The notes beneath the pieces were generated by a model. That model worked only from the letters and a program-made list of their open reading frames with translations. It was not told the origin of the DNA and ran no database searches. The position numbers and the translations under genes were made by a program. This document shows positions 20,353 through 27,564 of a DNA stretch of 64,000 nt, piece by piece. The DNA is from Streptomyces umbrinus (GTDB lineage: Bacteria > Actinomycetota > Actinomycetes > Streptomycetales > Streptomycetaceae), in assembly GCF_030817415.1 (NCBI RefSeq), contig NZ_JAUSZI010000002.1, positions 3,038,001 through 3,102,000 on the forward strand, written 5' to 3'. Every line of letters begins with the position of its first letter. Positions within the stretch are counted from its first letter, which is position 1.

Positions 20353-21000
20353 ATGGTGTCGACGGATCGGTTCCTGGCCTTCGCGGCGATGTCGCTGCTG
20401 GTGGTCATGATCCCGGGGCCGAGCGTGCTGTTCGTGATCGGCAGGGCTCTCGCCCACGGCCGGCGCACGGCGGTGGCGACGGCGCTGGGGAACGTCTTCG
20501 GTTCGTATCTGCTGGTCGTGGCGGTCGCCGTGGGCGTCGGCTCGATAGTGGAGCGATCCGTGACCGTCTACATGGCGGTGAAGCTGGCGGGGGCCGCCTA
20601 TCTGGTCTTCCTCGGCGTCCAGGCGTTCCGGCACCGCAAGGAGATGAGGGCCTCGGACATCACAGAGCGGGCCGACGCGCCCGCCCGCGGCGATCTGCGG
20701 ACGGTCCTGGACGGCGTACTCGTCGGCGTCACCAACCCGAAGGGCATCGTCTTCTTCGCGGCGGTGCTGCCCCAGTTCGTCGACCACTCGGCCGGTCAAG
20801 TGCCCCTGCAGATGCTGGTGTTGGGCCTGATCCCGATAACTATCGGCCTGGTCACGGACACCTTGTGGGGTCTGACCGCGGCCACGGCCCGCAACTGGTT
20901 CGCCCGCTCGGACCGCCGGCTGTCGATGATCGGCGGCGCGGGCGGCCTCACGATGGTCGGCCTCGGACTGACGGTCGCGACAACGGGCCGCACGGACTGA
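20353..21000 (+). CDS. LysE/RhtB family amino-acid exporter
   Basis: A 215-aa inner-membrane protein with about six hydrophobic segments. The family signature is the N-terminal MSLLVVMIPGPSVLFVIGRAL with its PGP motif, followed by GNVFGSYLLVVAVAVGVGS, KLAGAAYLVFLGVQAFR and VGVTNPKGIVFFAAVLPQFV. Members export amino acids or related metabolites; the substrate is not predictable. ATG 20353 follows GAGGGGACGGGC. It is convergent with the AlkZ-like gene. Confidence 0.9.
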   Translation: MVSTDRFLAFAAMSLLVVMIPGPSVLFVIGRALAHGRRTAVATALGNVFGSYLLVVAVAVGVGSIVERSVTVYMAVKLAGAAYLVFLGVQAFRHRKEMRASDITERADAPARGDLRTVLDGVLVGVTNPKGIVFFAAVLPQFVDHSAGQVPLQMLVLGLIPITIGLVTDTLWGLTAATARNWFARSDRRLSMIGGAGGLTMVGLGLTVATTGRTD

Positions 21001-21085
21001 TCACCGGGCGCTCCCTCCCCGCACGCGTCCCCGGATCGGTCGCGTCCGATCCCGTCTTCGCACTGGCCGCGTCCCGTCTCCGCGG

Positions 21086-22204
21086 TCAGCCCCGTACGAC
21101 GGTCCCGAACCGGATGTCGTACGAGGACGCCGTGCTCAGCACCGACAGCATCCGCGTCGCTTCCTCGACCACTTCCTCCCGCTGTCTCTTGCTGAGCGTG
21201 CCGAAGGGCTCGATGGTGATCACGGCCTCGTCGGGGGACTCCTCCAGCCGCCAGATACCTTCCAGGAATCCGTCGACGAGAAGCGTGCAGTAGGCCTGGT
21301 TGCCCTGCCAGTGACGGCCCTTGTAGTCGGCGGACACCACCCGGGAACGGTCGGCGTGCGAGAGGAGCAGGTTGTCGAACTCGGGCAGCAGCCGCGGCGG
21401 GGCCGGGGTGTCCGCGTCCGGGCGGGGCGCGTCCGGCAGGTCGAAGAGCTCGACGCCGTGCTCGTCGCGGAAGGTGACCAGTTGGGGCCGCAGCCGTTCG
21501 AAGACCTCGCGCAGCCTGGTGAGACCGGCCCAGGTCTGCATGTCCTTGACGGAGGCGGGGCCGAAGGCGGCGAGGTAGCGCAGGACGGTGGCGTCGGGGG
21601 CGGGCGCGGGTTCCGCGGGCCGGCCGAGCCAGTGCTCGGCGGTGGTGAGCGCGACCTGTCCGCTGCGGCCCCACAGGCCGCGCGGGGTGACCTGGACGAG
21701 GGGCAGCCGGCACCGGGCCGCGATGGCGAGGGCCGGCGGGTCGGCGTCCGGCCATTCGACGAGCAGTGCCTCGCGCAGCTGCTTGAGGGTGCGCGGCTCG
21801 GCCTCGACGAGTTCCCGGCTGATCGCGGTGAGCCGGTCGAGGTCCACGCCGGCGAGCCCGTGACGGAAGCCGTACAGCTCCCGCTCGCGTGCGGCCTGCA
21901 CGAGCGGCCGCAAGGTGAGGCAGTCGTCGGCGGTGTGGGTGTGGATGGTGGAGCGCATGGTCACGATGCGCACGACCTCGCGCTTCTCCATGGCTGCCGA
22001 GAGTTCCTCGGGCGCGAACCCCTCCAGACGGGCGGCGAGGGCGTAGTACGGGGGCTTCACGTTCTGCGCCTGGAGGCCGACGAGGTGTTCGACGGCGTCC
22101 GTCGCGGCCATGGTGGCCCGGCGCAGGAGCAGCTGCCGGTCGAGGGTCGCGCGGTTCAGCTCACGGGCGCTCAGCACGGGGGCGGTCGAGGTCGTCTTCG
22201 TCAT
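21086..22204 (-). CDS. AlkZ/YcaQ-like winged-helix DNA glycosylase family protein (HTH_42)
   Basis: A 372-aa protein of the winged-helix DNA-binding domain family containing the AlkZ interstrand-crosslink glycosylases. HLVGLQAQNVKPPYYALAAR carries the Q-x-Q motif; REVVRIVTMRSTIHTHTADD and PRLLPEFDNLLLSHADRSRV are also family features. Repair of alkylated or crosslinked bases is the likely role, though many actinobacterial paralogs are uncharacterised. ATG 22204 (GCGGAGC just upstream) was preferred over a TTG ten codons earlier. Confidence 0.8.
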   Translation of the reverse strand: MTKTTSTAPVLSARELNRATLDRQLLLRRATMAATDAVEHLVGLQAQNVKPPYYALAARLEGFAPEELSAAMEKREVVRIVTMRSTIHTHTADDCLTLRPLVQAARERELYGFRHGLAGVDLDRLTAISRELVEAEPRTLKQLREALLVEWPDADPPALAIAARCRLPLVQVTPRGLWGRSGQVALTTAEHWLGRPAEPAPAPDATVLRYLAAFGPASVKDMQTWAGLTRLREVFERLRPQLVTFRDEHGVELFDLPDAPRPDADTPAPPRLLPEFDNLLLSHADRSRVVSADYKGRHWQGNQAYCTLLVDGFLEGIWRLEESPDEAVITIEPFGTLSKRQREEVVEEATRMLSVLSTASSYDIRFGTVVRG

Positions 22205-22380
22205 GCTCCGCACGGTAGTGGGACTTGCGGACAAGTTCGGTCCTCAACCCTTGCCGATCCTCTACCCCGCACACCCGCTCACGCCATTTGACCCGTATAT
22301 CCTGCTCGGTGATCGCCAAGACGGACGTTCGACCCGTTCGACGGATGCGACCCATCGGCATCAACAGGGAGGCTGCCGCG

Positions 22381-23550
22381 ATGTCAGACCGCCGAGCCCG
22401 CCGCCCCGTGCCGCCTTCGGGAGGCGGCCGGAAGCCGGTGTGGCGGCGCGCCGTACCTGAGGCGACGCCACCGCCCGCGGATCCCCCGGCGCCGCGTCGG
22501 GCCCCGGCCGAGCCGGCTCCCGCGGAGGTCGGCAGCGTCGTACAGGCGGCGCTCTACCGCGACGGGACGCGTGTCGCGAACCCCGCCACCCTCGCGGACA
22601 CGTTCCGTGAGCTGCGCGAGCAGCCCGACGGCATGGCGTGGATCGGCCTGGCCCGTCCGACGGAGGAGGAAATCCTCTCCCTGGCCGCCGAGTTCGACCT
22701 CCACCCGCTCGCGGTCGAGGACGCGATGGAGGCCCATCAGCGGCCGAAGCTGGAGCGTTACGGCGAGACGCTCTTCGTCGTGCTGCGCGCCGCCCGGTAT
22801 CTCGACGCGTCGGAGGAGGTCGACTTCGGCGAACTGCACGTGTTCATCGGCCCCGACTTCCTGATCACGGTCCGGCACGGCGCCGCCCCCGACCTCTCGG
22901 CCGTGCGCCGTCGCATGGAGGAGACGCCTGAACTGCTGAAACTCGGCCCCGAGGCCGTCCTGTACGCGATCCTCGACGCCGTCGTGGACGGTTACGCCCC
23001 GGTCGTCTCCGGTGTCCAGAACGACATCGACGAGATCGAGACCGAGGTCTTCGGCGGCGACCCCTGGGTCTCGCGCCGTATCTACGAACTCTCCCGCGAG
23101 ATGGTCGAGTTCCAGCGCGCCACCCGCCCCCTGGTCGGCATGCTGCACGGCCTGATGGCCGGCTTCGCCAAGTACGGCACCGACGAGGAACTCCAGCGCT
23201 ACCTCCGCGACGTCGCCGACCACGTCACCCACACCAGCGAACGCGTGGACGGCTTCCGCCAGGCCCTCACGGACATCCTCACGGTGAACGCGACCCTGGT
23301 CACCCAGCAGCAGAACGCGGAGATGCGGGCCCTGGCCGAGGCGGGCTTCGAACAGAACGAGGAGATCAAGAAGATCTCCTCCTGGGCCGCCATCCTCTTC
23401 GCCCCCACCCTGGTCGGGACGATCTACGGCATGAACTTCGACCACATGCCTGAGTTGGGGTGGACCTTCGGATACCCCTTCGCGGTCGGCCTGATGGGTG
23501 TGGTTTGCGTCAGTTTGTACGTGATTTTCAAGCGGCGGGACTGGCTCTGA
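22381..23550 (+). CDS. corA: CorA-type magnesium/cobalt transporter, 3' end rebuilt by an inserted island
   Basis: A 389-aa channel. A Pro/Arg-rich cytosolic N-terminus is followed by the CorA domain (WIGLARPTEEEILSLAAEF, VEDAMEAHQRPKLERYGETL), a long helix (LTDILTVNATLVTQQQNAEM), then two membrane segments separated by the signature IYGMNFDHMPELGW (GMN at ~350-352) and the basic end FKRRDWL. ATG 22381 follows GGGAGGCTGCCGCG. The last ~140 bp appear to be element-borne: a diverged 185-bp copy of this 3' end lies at 36231-36415, with the island between. Synonymous sites in the present copy are less GC-rich than in the displaced copy. Confidence 0.95.
   Translation: MSDRRARRPVPPSGGGRKPVWRRAVPEATPPPADPPAPRRAPAEPAPAEVGSVVQAALYRDGTRVANPATLADTFRELREQPDGMAWIGLARPTEEEILSLAAEFDLHPLAVEDAMEAHQRPKLERYGETLFVVLRAARYLDASEEVDFGELHVFIGPDFLITVRHGAAPDLSAVRRRMEETPELLKLGPEAVLYAILDAVVDGYAPVVSGVQNDIDEIETEVFGGDPWVSRRIYELSREMVEFQRATRPLVGMLHGLMAGFAKYGTDEELQRYLRDVADHVTHTSERVDGFRQALTDILTVNATLVTQQQNAEMRALAEAGFEQNEEIKKISSWAAILFAPTLVGTIYGMNFDHMPELGWTFGYPFAVGLMGVVCVSLYVIFKRRDWL
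23366..23408. other. Left attachment core (attL) within corA
   Basis: A 43-bp stretch starting TCAAGAAGATCTCC is identical to 36231-36273. Beyond it the two copies drift to about 90% identity over 185 bp without indels. The identical block is the likely crossover region of site-specific integration into the corA 3' end. Confidence 0.7.
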
Positions 23551-23623
23551 TTGACTCTTGCCAAGCTCAGTTCTTGTACGGCCTTTGCTCTCGCACCGGT
23601 CACGGGGCGGGTCGAAATCAGCC

Positions 23624-23737
23624 CTGGGGAGTCTCTGGGGAGAAGTGATGCGGGTGATCTCGTCTACCTGCCTCTGTTATGCCTCTGACCAGCACTTTTG
23701 CCCTCCTGAAGCCGCTGGGGAGAATCCGGGGAGAATC
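23624..23737 (+). repeat. Four direct repeats at the left island end (putative arm sites), within gap 23551-23902
   Basis: CTGGGGAGTCT (23624), CTGGGGAGAAG (23635), CTGGGGAGAATC (23715-23726) and CGGGGAGAATC (23727-23737) are in the same orientation, 70-190 bp after the corA stop. The right end has the mirror set. Such clusters beside a core typically bind the N-terminal domain of tyrosine integrases. I see no gene in the rest of the gap. Confidence 0.6.
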
Positions 23738-23902
23738 AGCCGACGACACCGGCCCCGTACCTGCAACTTCCTCGCCGTCCCGTTCCCCGCCAAGCATCTC
23801 GCCGGTGCCTTTGGTGCATCCGCAATGGACAACAGACAGTGACATTGGCTGAATGGATGGAGCCACGAGCCCCCGCCCCTGTGCGGCCGCCATAATGGAG
23901 CC

Positions 23903-24295
23903 ATGGCCTCCCACTCGCAGCACACCGGCCCCGGGCCGAGGAACCTCTCAGGCGCAGATGCCGAGGACCTCGCGCTCTACCGGGAAAAGTTCCGGCGTCG
24001 CCTACCGGAGTCACTGGACAAGCTGCACGGACCGACCCACGGTGTCGTGGAGCTGCCGCTGCACCTGGCATGGTCCGGGATGACCTCGTACGACCTGGGC
24101 GCACCTCGCCAGCGCATGGGCCTGTACCGCACGGTCCTGCACGAGGGTCTGCACGACGACCTCCCCCGCTACCTCAACCAGGACCTGCTCCTCGAGCTGT
24201 GGCCCGTGCTACGCACCCTCGTCGGTCGCACCGTGCGCACCGTGTGGGAGGACACCTTCCCCGAGCTCACCTCCCGCACCCGGGCAGCCGCGTGA
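23903..24295 (+). CDS. Small protein paired with the AbiEii-like gene (putative antitoxin)
   Basis: A 130-aa protein, MASHSQHTGPGPRNLS at the N-terminus, then DLALYREKFRRRLPESLDKL, WSGMTSYDLGAPRQRMGLYR and LHEGLHDDLPRYLNQDLLLE. It is mostly helical by composition, without signal or membrane segments. Its stop overlaps the next gene's GTG (24292-24295), the usual arrangement of toxin-antitoxin pairs. It does not look like AbiEi, the usual winged-helix partner of AbiEii, so the antitoxin role is inferred from position only. Confidence 0.6.
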   Translation: MASHSQHTGPGPRNLSGADAEDLALYREKFRRRLPESLDKLHGPTHGVVELPLHLAWSGMTSYDLGAPRQRMGLYRTVLHEGLHDDLPRYLNQDLLLELWPVLRTLVGRTVRTVWEDTFPELTSRTRAAA

Positions 24296-24969
24296 CGGAC
24301 ATGCCGGAGCTGCACACGCGGCTCCTGGCAGACGTGATCGCCCTCGGCTCGCCGTACCCATTGGTCCTCACTGGCGGGTATGCGGTGAGGGCGCACCGCC
24401 TCGTGAACCGCCCCAGCCAGGATCTCGATGTCGCCACCGAAAACCCGGCACCCATGGCCGACATCGCAGCCGCGCTCTGCAACGGCCTGGCGACCCGGGG
24501 CTGGAAGGTACAGGCGCTGGAGACTGCCCCGCTGTCCGCTCGCTTCACCGTGACGGACCCCGCCACCGGGCAGGAGTGCGAGGTCGACATCCTCAAAGAG
24601 ATCTTCTGGCGGCCCGTCACCCAGAGCCCGTACGGGCCTGTCCTCGCCGAGGAGGACGTGATCGGGACCAAGGTTCGTGCCCTCGCCGACCGCGGAGCGC
24701 CCCGCGATCTGATCGACGTGTTCGCCGCGTCCCGCCGCTGGACGAATGCCGAGTTGGAGGAGTTCGGCCGACGTCACGCCCGCGGTCGCTTCGAGCGTGA
24801 GGACCTCCAGGCGAACCTGACCGGCGCCGAGTGGACTGACGACGAAGCCTTCACCGCCTACGGCCTCGACGAGGCTGCCATCACCGCTCTGCGCGCCTGG
24901 GCCGTGGAGTGGGCCGACGACCTCGCGAGCCGCCTCCTCGAAGAGCTCGGTGACCCCGACATCGACTGA
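24292..24969 (+). CDS. Nucleotidyltransferase AbiEii/AbiGii-type toxin family protein
   Basis: A 225-aa protein starting at GTG 24292. The nucleotidyltransferase signature is clear: VLTGGYAVRAHRLVNRPSQD with Gly28-Gly29, followed by Asp44-x-Asp46 as metal ligands, then CEVDILKEIFWRP and EEDVIGTKVRALADRGAPRD with the conserved Lys and Asp. AbiEii proteins are type IV toxins that can abort phage infection. Coupled translation with the 130-aa gene supports a two-gene module at the left end of the island. The target of this enzyme is unknown. Confidence 0.8.
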   Translation: MTDMPELHTRLLADVIALGSPYPLVLTGGYAVRAHRLVNRPSQDLDVATENPAPMADIAAALCNGLATRGWKVQALETAPLSARFTVTDPATGQECEVDILKEIFWRPVTQSPYGPVLAEEDVIGTKVRALADRGAPRDLIDVFAASRRWTNAELEEFGRRHARGRFEREDLQANLTGAEWTDDEAFTAYGLDEAAITALRAWAVEWADDLASRLLEELGDPDID

Positions 24970-25430
24970 ACACAGCCAGGCGAGACCGCATCTGTCAGGC
25001 CGCGAGTCTGCAAGCAGCACACGTAACGACACAGGACCCGGGCCTCTGAGGAGGTCCGGGTTCCTGCGAGGCAATGTCATGCGGTGGCATTGTGCGCCAG
25101 CGCACGGGCCTTGGCCGCCCAGTCCCCCATCCTCGTGATGGCGGAGGTCAGTTGCTTCACCGCGGCGGAGATCTCCTTCACCGGCTTGCGGAGGTGCCGG
25201 CTCACCCGGCGCGCACTGCGGCAGTTCGTACGGAAGTCTCCGCAACGACAGCGACAAGAGGGCGCACCACACCACGAAGGGGCACTCAGCGCTATCTCCG
25301 TCGTGAGGGCGATGCGGCCTCGCCGCGGACTCTACGAATGTCGGGGCAGCTCACTCCGGTGTCCGCGTGCCGGGCGATGTCAGAGGGGCTTCGTAGCCTG
25401 GTGAGACAGGTACCGCAGGGAGGGAAGCCC
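24970..25430. other. Gap with a terminator-like hairpin and a doubtful minus-strand frame
   Basis: An imperfect hairpin at 25030-25066 (GGACCCGG ... CCGGGTTCC) probably ends the AbiEii transcript. On the minus strand a frame ending at 25078 encodes RKPVKEISAAVKQLTSAITR and WAAKARALAHNATA, with coding-like codons and an upstream Cys-rich stretch, but it lacks a convincing start. It may be a remnant. Nothing else was recognised. Confidence 0.4.
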
Positions 25431-26504
25431 ATGAGCGCAAGTTCCTACAGAAGTCAGCTGGACCGGAAGAACAAGGATCGCGCCGCCGCCGAGAAGAAGG
25501 TCGGCGAGTTCCGCACGAAGGAGGCCGATCGACGCGGAAAGGCCACCAAGGAGCGGTTGGCCGCAGAGAAGGCGAGCACGGCAAACACCAGGACGAGCAA
25601 GCTGCGCGCCGCGCAGCGGTACGAAGACGAGGCCAACAAGGCGGCTCGTGACGCGGGCACCTGGAGCACCAAGGTCGGCAAGCTCAGCAAGGAGATCTCG
25701 GAGCTGTCGACGAAACTGGTCAAGGCGGAGACGGCCGAGAGAACTGCCGCCGAGAAGGCCCGCCAGCGCGAGCAGCAGCAGACGCAGCTACGCGCTGCGG
25801 CCGAGCAGCGGAAGATCGAGAGCCGTCTGTCGACGACGGAACGGCAGGTGCGCACGGTGTTGAGAGAACTGCAGGCTCCGAAGCCGGAAAAGCTGCGGGT
25901 GCTCCTGCTGGGGGCCGCTTCCGACGGGAGCCTGCGCATCGGACGGGAGCAGGAGCGGATCCGTACGATCGTCCAGCGCGCGACACACCGGGACTTGGTC
26001 ACCCTGGACGTCCACTCAGCTGCGACAGCGGACACTCTCCTGGATGCTCTTCCTCGCTTCCGCCCCCACATCGTGCACTTCTCCGGACACAGCGGGGAGG
26101 ACCTGCTGGAGCTCGAACAGGACGTCGACGACTTCCACGAGAGCGCTGTCGTCAGTGCCGGCGCTTTCGCCCGGGCCATCGCGGCCGTGGATGAGAAGCC
26201 GCTGCTGGTCGTGCTCAACTCCTGCTATTCCGCCGCGCAGACCGAAAGCCTCGTCGAGATCGTCCCGTTCGCCATCGGCATGGCCAAGTCCATCGGCGAC
26301 GTCGACGCCATCACCTACGCCGCGCGGTTCTACGCCGCCATCGCCGAAGGGCAGTCCGTGCAGGGTGCGCACCTGCTCGGTCGGGCGGCGGTCGAGATGA
26401 ACGGGCTGCCGGACCATGAGGTCCCAACCCTCGTCTATGCCCCGGATGTCGACCCCAGTACGACACGGCTGGTGACGCCGCCTCAGGCTTCGGAGATCGG
26501 ATAG
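25431..26504 (+). CDS. Coiled-coil CHAT/caspase-like protease
   Basis: A 357-aa protein. Residues ~1-150 are a highly charged Lys/Glu/Ala/Arg coiled coil (DRAAAEKKVGEFRTKEADRR; ELSTKLVKAETAERTAAEKA). Residues ~155-350 are a CHAT-type caspase fold: LRVLLLGAASDGSLRIGREQ, the catalytic His in PHIVHFSGHSGEDLLEL (His220) and the catalytic Cys in LLVVLNSCYSAAQTES (Cys265). ATG 25431 follows GCAGGGAGGGAAGCCC. Bacterial CHAT proteases act in CRISPR-guided and other defence systems as cell-killing effectors. Here no sensor domain is fused beyond the coiled coil, so the trigger is unknown. Confidence 0.8.
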   Translation: MSASSYRSQLDRKNKDRAAAEKKVGEFRTKEADRRGKATKERLAAEKASTANTRTSKLRAAQRYEDEANKAARDAGTWSTKVGKLSKEISELSTKLVKAETAERTAAEKARQREQQQTQLRAAAEQRKIESRLSTTERQVRTVLRELQAPKPEKLRVLLLGAASDGSLRIGREQERIRTIVQRATHRDLVTLDVHSAATADTLLDALPRFRPHIVHFSGHSGEDLLELEQDVDDFHESAVVSAGAFARAIAAVDEKPLLVVLNSCYSAAQTESLVEIVPFAIGMAKSIGDVDAITYAARFYAAIAEGQSVQGAHLLGRAAVEMNGLPDHEVPTLVYAPDVDPSTTRLVTPPQASEIG

Positions 26505-26571
26505 CGACCAGCGGCGGTGGTGCGGTTCAGCTCAGAGTGCCCCACCACTCGACGATGCCATGAAATGTGGC

Positions 26572-27288
26572 CTACCCGTACGTCTTCTTCCAGCGAGCGC
26601 GGTGCCTACGATCGCCCTGCCCCGCCCCGTTCAACTCGCTGAGCGACAGGAGCGAGACGCCGTTGTTCCATAAACCGAGGTGGTCGCGGTGGACCGCGAT
26701 AACGCCGTTCTGTACTGCGGTCCGCTCAGACGGTCCGGTGAAGTACGTGGTCGTGACGAAGATCGCGACATCGACCTTGAAGTGGACCCTCGCACCCAGA
26801 AGGTCGCGGACCTCATGGCTTGGGATCCTGCTCTTCGGTGAGTAACGCTTGCACTGAATCACCATGCTCCGGCCGTCCGGCAAACACCCCAACACATCCG
26901 CGCCATCGTCGTGCGAGCCGCCCACTCGGCGAACTTCGGTGCATCCATCGCGTCGGCACAGTTCCACGACGAAGTCCTCGAACTCGCCTCCCGACATCGT
27001 GTCCACCTCGGTGAGGGATCGACGGCCGGCCTTGAGGGCCTCCTCCTGCTGCCACTGGTGATCACGTCCCTTGAGCAACCGGTTCGTACGCCACAACCAC
27101 CATCCGCCGGCGGCGCCCCCGGCGAGGACGAGGCCACCGACGAGGTACGGCCAGATCACCTGCCAGAACACGACGAGCAGGACGAGGCAGCCCACTCCGC
27201 CGATAAAGCCCACCTTGAGTCGCTGCTTGCAGCGCTTCCGTGCGACCGATCGGCGTCGAATCCGTGCCGCCACCCAAGCCCTCCCCAC
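26572..27288 (-). CDS. Membrane-anchored Mrr-like restriction endonuclease
   Basis: A 238-aa protein. A basic N-terminus leads into two membrane segments (KVGFIGGVGCLVLLVVFWQV and WPYLVGGLVLAGGAAGGWWL, residues ~25-66), then an Mrr_cat nuclease: MSGGEFEDFVVELCRRDGC, GADVLG with Asp131, and the Q-x-K strand MVIQCKRYSP (145-147), followed by VDVAIFVTTTYFTGPSE. All catalytic residues are present. The start is taken as GTG 27286-27288; an in-frame GTG five codons later is an alternative. It is convergent with the CHAT gene and divergent from the helicase gene. Restriction of incoming DNA at the membrane is the inferred role. Confidence 0.8.
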   Translation of the reverse strand: MGRAWVAARIRRRSVARKRCKQRLKVGFIGGVGCLVLLVVFWQVIWPYLVGGLVLAGGAAGGWWLWRTNRLLKGRDHQWQQEEALKAGRRSLTEVDTMSGGEFEDFVVELCRRDGCTEVRRVGGSHDDGADVLGCLPDGRSMVIQCKRYSPKSRIPSHEVRDLLGARVHFKVDVAIFVTTTYFTGPSERTAVQNGVIAVHRDHLGLWNNGVSLLSLSELNGAGQGDRRHRARWKKTYG

Positions 27289-27564
27289 CCCGTCCTGAGT
27301 GGCATTCTCGGCAGATGCACGGATGTCGTTAAGGGCGCAAACTAGCCAGTGACTGATGCCGGTTCTCCAGCGCCACTACCACCGCGGATACCGGTCTAGA
27401 CCCTGCCCGGCCGTGTGTTCACATAACTTGCCAGTGCAATCCCCCTGGCACGATATCGATCCGGCCTATGCGTCGCGCATATCGCGCCATTCTCCTGGCG
27501 CACGTTGTCCTGCCGGTCTGGCGACCCCATCCTGAAACGTTCGCCACCAGCCGAGGGGAGCAAG

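Noticed and set aside
23551..23923. Small frames on both strands at the left island end considered as an excisionase or integrase remnant.
   Set aside because: None has a helix-turn-helix, catalytic motif, good start or coding-like codon bias.
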